Shown piece after piece: positions 8,701 to 16,708 of a DNA stretch of 64,000 nt. Location of the stretch: the NCBI RefSeq assembly GCF_019145355.1, contig NZ_JAHSTY010000001.1:682001-746000 (forward strand), read 5' to 3'. Position 1 is the stretch's first letter. Each line of letters starts with the position of its first letter. The stretch comes from Pseudomonas azadiae (lineage in GTDB: Bacteria > Pseudomonadota > Gammaproteobacteria > Pseudomonadales > Pseudomonadaceae). The notes beneath the pieces were generated by a model. That model was given only the letters and a program-made list of their open reading frames with translations. It had not been told where the DNA came from and searched no databases. A program made the position numbers and the translations under genes.

Positions 8701-11700
8701 TTCTACTCCATCGGGGGCGACTCAATTCTGATGCTGAAGGTACGCTCGGAATTGGAGAAGCACGGATATGACGCCAACTTGTCCGATCTGAGTGACCACA
8801 CCACGGTTCGAGAACTGGGGCGCTTCCTGGAACTTACCGCAGACAACGTGGCCCTGCCCAAGGCGGCACTGAGTGCATTTGAGCTGGTGACTGACAATGA
8901 GCGCAAGCGCCTTGCAGAATTGGCCGTAGACGCCTATCCGATTTCACAACTGCAACTGGGGCTCCTCTTCCATAGCCGAGAGCAAGAACAAAGCCGGGTC
9001 TACAAAGACGTTTTCCGTTACACCCTGAAAATGGACTGGTCTGAACAGAAGTTCCGCGAAGCCCTGCAAGGTTTAATCCAGCGCCACCCGGCATTGCGTA
9101 CAACGTTCAACATCGGCGAATACTCCACCCCGCTTCAGCTTATTCACAAGGACCTGTCGGTAGACGAGGTTCTGGCCGTCAATACGCCGCTGGCAAACGT
9201 CTATGAGCAGGAAATAGCCAAGCATATGCAGGCGTGGTCCGCGCACAACTATTCGTTTGCCACAGGGCCACTGTTCAACGTAGCCGTTTTCATTAACGAA
9301 TCAGGCGCTCCTCTGGACCTGGTGCTCAGCTTCCATCATGCAATCCTTGACGGAGGTAGCGTCGCGAACCTGATTCGCGAACTGCTCCTCTGTTATGCGA
9401 GGGGTAATGATGAAGGCCTGGGTTATCCCACCCACGATTTACCGAACCCATCGCTGTTTGTTCAGGACGAACTCGCTGCAATAAATAGTAGCGAGCATCG
9501 AGCCTACTGGAAGGGCCATCTGGAAGGCGCTACCAACACCCTGCCGATTGGACTCGCGGCGCACCTTGAGCGCGCGGACAGCGGGATGTTCTCGTACCGA
9601 TTTTTTGTTGAACCCGCTCTTGATGACGCATTGGTGCAACTGGCAAAACGCTCTCACCTGCCCATCAAGACGTTCTACCTGGCTGCCCATTGTTCGGCGA
9701 TAGCGTCAATGAGCAATACGAGAGACGTGCTAACCGGTGTTGTGACCCACGCACGCCCAGAGATCCGGCACGCAGAACACCTTCTCGGATTGTTTCTGAA
9801 CACATTGCCGTTGCGAGTCAACCTGGCCGAAGTCAGCGCTCAACAACTGGTTGAGTCAATCTTCAGACACGAGAAGGCGAGCCACCGTCATCGTCGATTC
9901 CCGTTGAGTGAAATTCAGACAGACAATGCAGGCGTATCCATAAGCACAGCATTCAACTACATCCACTTCCATGTACTGGAGGAAGTCGCCGCACAAACCG
10001 GCATCGAGATCGCAGCCTTCGATCCGCAGGAAGAGACCAGTTTTGCCCTCCTTGTGAACGTCATGCGCGAGTTCTCGGGAGCCGAGGTCGCCATCCGTGT
10101 GGATATGGACGGAGCAATCTATGCACGCGAACAAGGTGAAGTCTTTGCGCGGCTTTTCAATGACGCGCTGAAACGCCTGGCCTTTCAACCCCATGCAGAA
10201 GCGCTCTTCAGGTCGCCGATTGCGCAATCCGGTTATCTCGCCTCGGGCCCGGCCAGGGACGCATTCATTCCCGTGCCTGCGCAGATCCTTCAGGCCGTGC
10301 GTCATCAGCAACAGGCCGTTGCAGTTACCTATGAAGATGCCCAGTGGACCTACGCACAACTCTGGGACACCGCCGGCAGAATTGCGTCTCTGCTCAGCAG
10401 TAAAGGCGTACAGCGCCAGGACGTTGTCGGCCTGGCATTGCCACGCTCGTTCGAACAGATCGCCACAGCCTTGGCAACCCTGCGATCAGGGGCCATCTGC
10501 CTACCTATCGACGTGTCTTATCCCGCCGCACGCATTGAACTGATCCTGAAAATCGCAGCGCCAAAAGTAGTCGTCACCCGGTCATGCGTTAACGAACTAC
10601 CTGACAGTACTGTGCGCCTGGATCTCACCAATGACCTTTTACAAACGGTCGAGGCCAGCTGTTCAGACATCGCGATTGAGTCGACCGACAACGCCTACAT
10701 TCTGTTCACGTCAGGCTCTACAGGCACACCTAAAGGGGTCGCAATGCCCCATAGAGGACTGGCGAATCTGGTCGGCTGGCAGAACAAATCGGCAAGTGGC
10801 GCCGTTGGCTCGACGCTCCAGTACGCGCCGCTCAGTTTTGACGTTTCGTTCCAGGAAATTTTCTCAACGCTAAGCGCGGGTTCGACGCTGCACCTGATCA
10901 GCGAAGAGGAACGCCGTGATCCCTCGGCCCTGCTCAGGTTTATGGATCGCAAGTGCGTGGAACGCGTATTCATGCCTTACATCGCCCTGCAGCAACTCGC
11001 GGAAGCGGCTGTCGCCCTTGATCTGTTTCCTGGCAGCCTGCGCGTTGTCGGCTCGTCAGGCGAGCAATTGCGGGTCACCCAGGAGATTCGCGCACTGATG
11101 AGACATCTGCGCGGGGGGATTCTGGAAAATCAATACGGCCCAACCGAAACCCATGTGGTGACCCGCTACAGCATGAGCGGTAACCCTGATTACTTCCCGG
11201 CATTACCTCCTATTGGTAGCGAGATTGACGGAGTTGGCATCCTCATTCTTGACGACGCTGCCAACGTTATTCCCGATGGCGTACCGGGAGAAATCTGCGT
11301 TTACGGAGACGCACTGGCGTCTGGTTACTACAAAGCCCCAGAAGAAACAGATAAGAAATTCATCCGTCACGATCATGTACCCGGCAATTTGTTTTATCGA
11401 ACCGGTGACGTCGGTATCAAATGCGCCGACGGCACCGTTATCAGCCTTGGCCGGAATGACAACCAGGTCAAAGTGCGTGGCTACAGAATTGAACTGTCGG
11501 AAATCGAACTCAAAGTCCTGAACTTTTTTGAAACCCGCAACGAACACATTGACGTGGCGGTAATCGCGAAGCCGCGTGATGAGCACGACGCCTACCTGGT
11601 CGCTTACTTGACAGGAAGCGGGTCGCAAGACGAGGTGGTGCTGTCCCAGCTCAGGCATTACCTCAGCGAGGAATTGCCGACGTACATGCTGCCAACTCAC

Positions 11701-12891
11701 ATGGCCTGGATCGCGCAGATGCCGACCACGCCAAGCGGCAAAAGGGATGACGCTGCGCTGCGCACGCTGAACGTCCAGCTGGGGAACGCTGTGAATTACC
11801 GGGAGCCGAGCGGCGAGTACGAAATGAAGCTATGCCAGTTGGCAGCCGAGCTTCTGAAGACTCCGAAAATCTACCCCCAACAGAGCATCTTCGATTGCGG
11901 GGCCACGTCGCTGACAGCAATGCGCTTGGTTGTGTTGGTTGAGAAGTTGTACGGAATCAACGTGCCCCTGTCTTCCTTTGTCAGTGCACCGACCATGGAA
12001 AAACTCAGCGTGCTGATTCAAAAAGGCGGTGGCGCATTCACGTTCGACCCACTGGTGCCGCTACGCGAAACCGGGCAGCGCACACCGTTGTTTCTTGTCC
12101 ACCCCATGGGCGGCAATATTCTCTCGTACCTGCGCATGCTTCCGCATTTACCCGCCGAACAGCCACTCTATGCACTGCAGGCCTCGGGGGTCGATGCAGG
12201 CTCTGAGCCCATCCCGTCTGTCGAGGCACAAGCAAGTTTGTACATTGAAGCAATGCGTCGAATCCAGCCCGAAGGTCCGTACGTCATCGGTGGCTGGTCC
12301 TACGGTGGGTTCATTGCATTTGAGATAGCCCAGCAGTTGATACGGGCAGGCGAGCGCGTCGCAAATGTACTGATTCTGGACACCATGGCACTTAGCTCAC
12401 AGGCCCAAGGCAAAGCCAGTGATGACGCATTGCTGAGTTGGTTTTTTTGGGAACTGCTCTGGACATCGAGAGGCTCCGAGCTCCCCGTCCAAATTGTGCC
12501 TGATCATATCGCCACGCTTCAGGAGCGCTTCGACTTCATCACCGATCACGCAATCTCCATTGGGGCGATTCCGGCCGGTAGTACCAAAGCCGTCATGCAG
12601 CGGCTGTTCGAGGTGTATCGCACTAACTGGGAAGCGGCAACGCAATACAACTACGAGGCGAAGTACCCGGAACTGGATATCACCCTGATCCGGGCAATTG
12701 AACCGCTCCCCCCTATTCTTCGGGATATGCACGACACCATCCGCAGTGAATACAACGATCCACTCAATGGTTGGGCAGCCAAAACCTCGGGGACGATCAA
12801 GCTGATTGAGGTTGACGGTGACCATTTGACCATCATGGAAGAACCTTTTGTCGGTGCGCTCGTCACGGCAATTCTTGAAGAAATCAGATAA
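5725..12891 (+). CDS. Bimodular non-ribosomal peptide synthetase, C-A-T-C-A-T-TE
   Basis: A 2388-residue NRPS. Domains in order: C1 (about 17-440, HHIVVDSW at 140-147), A1 (about 455-945, core YIIYTSGSTG at 597), T1 (Ser1000 in GGDS), C2 (about 1060-1500, HHAILDG at 1204-1210), A2 (about 1545-2010, core YILFTSGSTG at 1658), T2 (Ser2062 in CGATS) and a type I thioesterase (GWSYGG, Ser2192, Asp2219, His2367). A C domain at the very N-terminus suggests acylation of the first residue. My manual reading of the A1 pocket is D-V-W-H-F-S-L-V-D-K, the serine code of EntF. The A2 pocket reads D-V-Q-V-G-S-Q-V-V-K, related to but different from proline codes (D-V-Q-L/F-I-A-H-V-V-K). A GGGAG site precedes the start. 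There is no epimerase or reductase domain. Ser plus Pro-like modules with TE and a neighbouring flavin monooxygenase match PxaA, LgnB and BraB type synthetases. Confidence 0.95.
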   Translation: MNSAVDEKQSASHTAQLLNPFERDIWFESQKAPHSHQFTVALCVCLPGLIDVERLKFVAENVLRSEPACFKTYHDNDGHPTVRQTSCKIVAELFEFTDESGSAAFYEEWSRHSWNLSHAPLIEAAIGQVGTSVMLMIRAHHIVVDSWALDVLSRKILNVFEGREALPQSSLHDYVEHHAAKTPSLHSAALHQAILEVAGTVKDVNPILFSKSGPKLSSSQRYRRTFTISAEDVQHALDIGMTPFMTVSASLAVLLSCQYGSEHFLLGVPFLNRGEADITAVTQRANTLPVSIQVSHAHTLRDVAVSLKRQVSFIKERESIPFGQLVSEIARSGHNRQLFDATVSYLRYPQSDEGVPSSTHKSTAHVHAQDAVAIHLHTYGKNADVCGEICLNSAAFDSECHASVFLDAFLQLMDSFLPQLDKPLDQVSLLTYEQAETLRAFEEGPTKSYSEKDTVISLFRAQAARTPYNIALRDHDHKTFTYAELDNWSSAIATELENQGVGPGDVVAVSMVRSPQLMAAIFAVLKTGAAYLPIDSEYPADRIQYMLEDSNAKRVITNLPQVMSSDDLRRFDLDVLPFELAREVNYVSKARPQDPAYIIYTSGSTGRPKGVVIEHHSVINRLEWMQEIHPLASNDVILQKTPISFDVSVWELFWWSMMGASVALLEQGAQRDPRALIRAISDHNVTVAHFVPSMFEPYIQALADDREQLLSVQSLRCLFTSGEALSPAVVNKFRKLFTGDTQPPRLINLYGPTEATVDVTWYELDLLDHSDIDEVPIGYPINNTSIRIVSQHGVRQLVNVPGELQIGGVQLARGYLNRPELTAERFITDPEDGRRWYRTGDLAAWANDGSILYMGRMDGQVKIRGNRIELGEIKNTLLNLPNILNAEVVVEQDDKRGNHLVALFVSRIPQTERSLREKMANALPAFMLPSRFVALDHIPLTPNGKFDRGQALAMANTTQTTTPKAELSVTERLVSDIWGGILGQRDIIAEDDFYSIGGDSILMLKVRSELEKHGYDANLSDLSDHTTVRELGRFLELTADNVALPKAALSAFELVTDNERKRLAELAVDAYPISQLQLGLLFHSREQEQSRVYKDVFRYTLKMDWSEQKFREALQGLIQRHPALRTTFNIGEYSTPLQLIHKDLSVDEVLAVNTPLANVYEQEIAKHMQAWSAHNYSFATGPLFNVAVFINESGAPLDLVLSFHHAILDGGSVANLIRELLLCYARGNDEGLGYPTHDLPNPSLFVQDELAAINSSEHRAYWKGHLEGATNTLPIGLAAHLERADSGMFSYRFFVEPALDDALVQLAKRSHLPIKTFYLAAHCSAIASMSNTRDVLTGVVTHARPEIRHAEHLLGLFLNTLPLRVNLAEVSAQQLVESIFRHEKASHRHRRFPLSEIQTDNAGVSISTAFNYIHFHVLEEVAAQTGIEIAAFDPQEETSFALLVNVMREFSGAEVAIRVDMDGAIYAREQGEVFARLFNDALKRLAFQPHAEALFRSPIAQSGYLASGPARDAFIPVPAQILQAVRHQQQAVAVTYEDAQWTYAQLWDTAGRIASLLSSKGVQRQDVVGLALPRSFEQIATALATLRSGAICLPIDVSYPAARIELILKIAAPKVVVTRSCVNELPDSTVRLDLTNDLLQTVEASCSDIAIESTDNAYILFTSGSTGTPKGVAMPHRGLANLVGWQNKSASGAVGSTLQYAPLSFDVSFQEIFSTLSAGSTLHLISEEERRDPSALLRFMDRKCVERVFMPYIALQQLAEAAVALDLFPGSLRVVGSSGEQLRVTQEIRALMRHLRGGILENQYGPTETHVVTRYSMSGNPDYFPALPPIGSEIDGVGILILDDAANVIPDGVPGEICVYGDALASGYYKAPEETDKKFIRHDHVPGNLFYRTGDVGIKCADGTVISLGRNDNQVKVRGYRIELSEIELKVLNFFETRNEHIDVAVIAKPRDEHDAYLVAYLTGSGSQDEVVLSQLRHYLSEELPTYMLPTHMAWIAQMPTTPSGKRDDAALRTLNVQLGNAVNYREPSGEYEMKLCQLAAELLKTPKIYPQQSIFDCGATSLTAMRLVVLVEKLYGINVPLSSFVSAPTMEKLSVLIQKGGGAFTFDPLVPLRETGQRTPLFLVHPMGGNILSYLRMLPHLPAEQPLYALQASGVDAGSEPIPSVEAQASLYIEAMRRIQPEGPYVIGGWSYGGFIAFEIAQQLIRAGERVANVLILDTMALSSQAQGKASDDALLSWFFWELLWTSRGSELPVQIVPDHIATLQERFDFITDHAISIGAIPAGSTKAVMQRLFEVYRTNWEAATQYNYEAKYPELDITLIRAIEPLPPILRDMHDTIRSEYNDPLNGWAAKTSGTIKLIEVDGDHLTIMEEPFVGALVTAILEEIR

Positions 12892-12911
12892 CTATGGATC
12901 AGGGTCAAAAC

Positions 12912-14087
12912 ATGAAAACCAAACCTGTTGCGCTCATTATCGGAACCGGAATCGGCGGCTTATCGTGTGCAGCCGCCTTGAAAAAAGTGGGATGGTCAGT
13001 GCGTCTTTTCGAGAAGGCTGACAGCATGAGAGCCACCGGTTCAGGTCTCTCGGTGATGTCGAACGCCAGCGCGGCAATGAAAAAGTTGCTCGATATAGAT
13101 CTTGGGCTGGAGCACTACGGAGCCGAAATTCGCAACTTCGAGATCCGTCATAAATCCGGATTTCTCCTCAAACGTCTTCCGTTCCAGGAAATTGCCGAGG
13201 AGCAAGGTTCTCCCAGCGTCTGCATTTCCAGACAGCAACTGCAAACCGCCTTGCTGGACAACCTGGGGGAGGTAGACATCAGACACGCAAAGCGATTTGC
13301 AAGCTACGACGAAACGGATGACGCTGTACACGTGACCTTCGAAGACGGGTCCAAGGCCTCAGGCGACATCCTGGTCGGCGCTGATGGCTACTATTCCGCG
13401 GTGCGCGATGCGATGGGGATACCCAGCCAGGTACAAGAGGCTGGATACATCTGCTGGCTCGCACTGGTCAAATATGATCATCCGCAAATAACCCCTGGCT
13501 ATGTCGTGCACTACTGGGGCAAGGGCAAGCGGATTGGCATCATTGATATCGGAGGTGGATGGGTCTACTGGTGGGGAACAGCCAATATGTCGAACCAGGA
13601 GGCTGTTGGCTGGTCAGGCACAAGCGCAGACGTTGCCAAGGTCTATGAGGGATGGCCAACCATCGTCTCCGACATTATTCACGCCACGCCCAACGAAGCC
13701 ATCATCACGGTCGATGCAAAAGACAGGTCCTTTCCAGCGACGTGGTCCAAGGGGCGCGCAACGTTACTCGGCGATGCAGCTCATCCAATGCTCACAAGCC
13801 TGGGCCAGGGCGCGGGCTTGTCCATAGAGGACTCAGCCGTGCTTGGGCATGTCCTGTCGACGTCGACAGACCATCAAGCGGCGTTGCGACGATATGAGTC
13901 GATCCGCCAACCCCGGGCTAAAGCCATCGTCGACGCATCAAGGGCGCTGAGCGATGTCGAGCAATACGACCAATTCCTTCCTCGACTGAAACGCGACGTT
14001 GGCATGCTGCTCGCGCCGGCAAAAACCATGCGAGAACGACTGCAGGCGTCAATGCTGTTCGACGATTTTGCAGTACACGCCCAATAA
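12912..14087 (+). CDS. FAD-dependent monooxygenase (group A; candidate Baeyer-Villiger tailoring enzyme)
   Basis: About 391 residues. The three family fingerprints are present: the N-terminal dinucleotide motif IIGTGIGGLSCAAAL, the DG motif DILVGADGYYSAVR near residue 155, and the GD motif ATLLGDAAHPM near residue 285. Sequence and length place it with UbiH/PHBH-like monooxygenases, the family of PxaB, LgnC and BraC, which oxidise an NRPS-released bicycle by Baeyer-Villiger chemistry and so contract it to a pyrrolizidine or a related ring. Position directly after the NRPS gene supports that role. I prefer the ATG at 12912 (AGGG seven bases upstream); an in-frame ATG at 12894 lies three bases after the NRPS stop. 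Substrate assignment is inference from context. Confidence 0.85.
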   Translation: MKTKPVALIIGTGIGGLSCAAALKKVGWSVRLFEKADSMRATGSGLSVMSNASAAMKKLLDIDLGLEHYGAEIRNFEIRHKSGFLLKRLPFQEIAEEQGSPSVCISRQQLQTALLDNLGEVDIRHAKRFASYDETDDAVHVTFEDGSKASGDILVGADGYYSAVRDAMGIPSQVQEAGYICWLALVKYDHPQITPGYVVHYWGKGKRIGIIDIGGGWVYWWGTANMSNQEAVGWSGTSADVAKVYEGWPTIVSDIIHATPNEAIITVDAKDRSFPATWSKGRATLLGDAAHPMLTSLGQGAGLSIEDSAVLGHVLSTSTDHQAALRRYESIRQPRAKAIVDASRALSDVEQYDQFLPRLKRDVGMLLAPAKTMRERLQASMLFDDFAVHAQ

Positions 14088-14126
14088 GTCACCCAACGGA
14101 AATTTTCAGCCAGATAAGGGATTGTC

Positions 14127-15008
14127 ATGTCTAAGAAAAGCGTACTTGTTACCGGTGCTTCTTCGGGTCTGGGCCATGCGGCAGCCTTGATGCTTGCTCG
14201 CAACGGCTTTCATGTTTTCGCTGCCGCAAGGGAGATTCGCGGCGTGTTTAACGGGCAAGCCAATGTGGAGGAAGTCAGACTCGATATCACCGACGAGGCG
14301 TCGGTCGCGCAGGCATTGGAAAAAATCGCGGCAAAGAACACTGCCTACCCTCTGTGGGGCCTGATCAACAACGCCGGCATTTGCGTGCCCAGCCCACTCG
14401 AGATGCTTAGCCCGCAAGAGTTGCGCCGACAACTTGACACGAACGTCATAGGTCAACTGCAGGTCACTCAGGCCATGCTGCCTCTGCTACGTGAAAACTG
14501 CGGGCGCATCATCAACATCACGTCCGGCCTGGGAAGCATTGCGGTTCCTTACCTGGGTGCGTACTCCATCGCTCAGTTTGCAAAAATGGCATTCACTGAT
14601 GCACTCCGTAGAGAACTGGCCAACTCTGGCGTCACGGTCAGCGTGGTACAGCCGGGCGCGATCTACACCCCTATCTGGGATAAGTTCCTCGCAACCGGCC
14701 AGGAAATCATGAATCAGGTCAGCGGCGAGGCGAGGCAAATATACGCTCGCTCATTCACCGAGTTTCTCAAGCAGAGCGAAGCGCTGGCCCGCGCTGCCAC
14801 CACCAGCGAAGCCGACTTCGCTGAAGTCATCCTTGACGTGCTGACGACTGCGCAGCCTCTGGCTCAATACAGCGTGGGCAATGATGCACAAAGTTTTGTG
14901 GACATGGCAAAGTCAGCCACAACCGCAGAACTCGATGCGATGTTTGCGGCCCAGATGCCTACCGGGACGGACTTTGGATCAGCTCAAAAGATCGGCCAGG
15001 CATCATGA
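14127..15008 (+). CDS. Short-chain dehydrogenase/reductase-like protein lacking the catalytic lysine
   Basis: A 293-residue classical SDR fold: cofactor motif TGASSGLG near residues 9-16, NNAG at about 85, and the Ser of NITSG near 131. The active-site tyrosine is Tyr146 in AYSIAQF, but the lysine expected four residues later (YxxxK) is Gln150, encoded by CAG at 14574-14576. The enzyme may therefore be impaired as a dehydrogenase or use altered chemistry; a nearby lysine (FAK, Lys153) is not at the normal spacing. The gene sits between the flavin monooxygenase and the PaaN-like gene and overlaps the latter by four bases, so it belongs to the pathway. The role could be reduction, dehydration or a structural one. 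Confidence 0.85.
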   Translation: MSKKSVLVTGASSGLGHAAALMLARNGFHVFAAAREIRGVFNGQANVEEVRLDITDEASVAQALEKIAAKNTAYPLWGLINNAGICVPSPLEMLSPQELRRQLDTNVIGQLQVTQAMLPLLRENCGRIINITSGLGSIAVPYLGAYSIAQFAKMAFTDALRRELANSGVTVSVVQPGAIYTPIWDKFLATGQEIMNQVSGEARQIYARSFTEFLKQSEALARAATTSEADFAEVILDVLTTAQPLAQYSVGNDAQSFVDMAKSATTAELDAMFAAQMPTGTDFGSAQKIGQAS

Positions 15009-16708
15009 ACATACGCAGATTGAAGATGTGGCGTGATCAGCATCGGTCAATGATGAATAGCGCGATTGTCGCGGTGAACTCCAGGCAGCCTTATAGCCCG
15101 TTTTCCGATGAGTTGACGAACTACGAGCATGCTCAAATCGAACAGGGGGAGATCAGGTTCAAGCGCCTGCTCGACTCCAAGTTTCAGATCGACCGTCGCA
15201 GCTCAGCGGACCTGGGGGAGAAGAGAGTCGGTAAGGAGACGTCGCCTTATGGCTTTCCATTAGGCATTTCATACCGTGCCGAACACTTCGATAGCCTGGT
15301 TAAAAAGGCCAATCGTTCGATGAGCAAATGGGAGCACCTGAGTGTTGAGCTTCGTAGTGCATTGCTGTGCGAAGCAATCACGAGAATTCATGCAGACACG
15401 TTCCTGTTCTCTCAGGTGGGTATGCATACCAGTGGCCATGGTTTCTTCATGGGCTTTCATGCGAACGCTGTTCACGCCCAGGCACGAGCGCTTGAATCCG
15501 TTGCCCGTATTTGTCAAATAACGGCAGAACTGACCCAACAGGTGGACTCCGAACTCACCGTAGGGGACGCGCAACCACAGCGTATTTTGCGCAACTTCCA
15601 GCCAAAGCCTGCGGGCCTTTCTCTGGTGTATTCGGGTCGGGTCGCACCCACCTGGGGGGCATACCCGTGCGTTTTCGCCTCATTGGCTGCGGGTTGCCCT
15701 GTCATTGTCATCCCTCACTCCGAAGCTATCCTGCCGCTGGCATTGACCGTAAAAGCGATTAAATCAGTGTGCGCCGAAGCGGGTGTTTCAGCAGACATCA
15801 TCAACCTGTTTTGCTCTGATAACGACGCTGACTACAGGAAGGCTGCGCAGCATCGTGCGGTGAAGCTGATTGATTACATGGGCAAATCCGAATTTGGCAA
15901 ATGGCTGCGTCAGCATGCATGGCACGCCCGCGTCATGACCCAGCAAAGCGCCCAAACCTCCGTGTTTGTGCACTCTACGGACAACTACGATGGCATGATC
16001 GAGAATCTGGCATTCGGTCTGTGCTCTTACTCAGCGCAGTTGTGCACGTCGCCGCAGAACATCTACGTGCTCAAGGACGGCATTCAGTTACCTGACAAGA
16101 TCATCACGGTTGACGTATTCCAGCGCGACCTGGTGGCTCGGATCGATCAATTGCTGCAACGATTTCAGCCACCACGTGATCTGCTCGGGGTCATCATCGG
16201 CAAACAAACCGTCGCCGATATTCGACAATGCGAAGGTGCCAGATTTGCCAAGGTGTTGCGCCATTGCGAGCTGCTGCAGGATCCTGAGTTTGCTGATGCC
16301 CAGGTACTGACGCCCTCTGTGATTGCGGTACAACCGGGTTTTTCAAGCAGTCTCGACTACTACGCCAGCGAAGTCGCAGGCCCGGTCTCCTTTGTTATCG
16401 TCAAAGATGACCTCAAGACCGTTGCCCGCGAACTCAGCTACGTCGGCCAAGAGTTTGGTGTGCTGGGACTGGGGCTCTACGCCATTGATGCAAATGTTGA
16501 AAAGGCAATGAAGTGTGTTTCGGCGGACATTGGCGCCCTGCTGTCCGTAAATTTCTGCGGTAACTATTTCATCAGTCAGTGTTCGGTGTTTACTGACATC
16601 CACGGCGGCGCGGTTAACTCATCCTCAGATGTCACTTATGGAGCGCCAGGGTTTTACCATTCTCGTCTGCGCATGACAGAAGACAGAACCGTGGTCTGCA
16701 CGCCATGA
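15005..16708 (+). CDS. PaaN-like aldehyde dehydrogenase family protein
   Basis: A 567-residue member of the PaaN (phenylacetic acid degradation) branch of the aldehyde dehydrogenase superfamily, recognised by MHTSGHGFFMGFHANAVHAQ (PaaN: MHTTGQ...), APTWGAYPCVFASLAAG, IDYMGKSEFGKWL, and QLCTSPQNIYV around the catalytic Cys347. The glutamate that PaaN proteins carry in a TEKAG segment is Gln313 here (MTQQSAQ), so the usual general base for aldehyde oxidation appears absent. In other ALDH families loss of this Glu goes with thioester-forming or thioester-reducing chemistry, so an acyl-CoA or acyl-carrier substrate is possible. No other phenylacetate genes are near. Start and stop both overlap neighbours by four bases (ATGA), showing translational coupling in the NRPS operon. 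Confidence 0.8.
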   Translation: MNIRRLKMWRDQHRSMMNSAIVAVNSRQPYSPFSDELTNYEHAQIEQGEIRFKRLLDSKFQIDRRSSADLGEKRVGKETSPYGFPLGISYRAEHFDSLVKKANRSMSKWEHLSVELRSALLCEAITRIHADTFLFSQVGMHTSGHGFFMGFHANAVHAQARALESVARICQITAELTQQVDSELTVGDAQPQRILRNFQPKPAGLSLVYSGRVAPTWGAYPCVFASLAAGCPVIVIPHSEAILPLALTVKAIKSVCAEAGVSADIINLFCSDNDADYRKAAQHRAVKLIDYMGKSEFGKWLRQHAWHARVMTQQSAQTSVFVHSTDNYDGMIENLAFGLCSYSAQLCTSPQNIYVLKDGIQLPDKIITVDVFQRDLVARIDQLLQRFQPPRDLLGVIIGKQTVADIRQCEGARFAKVLRHCELLQDPEFADAQVLTPSVIAVQPGFSSSLDYYASEVAGPVSFVIVKDDLKTVARELSYVGQEFGVLGLGLYAIDANVEKAMKCVSADIGALLSVNFCGNYFISQCSVFTDIHGGAVNSSSDVTYGAPGFYHSRLRMTEDRTVVCTP

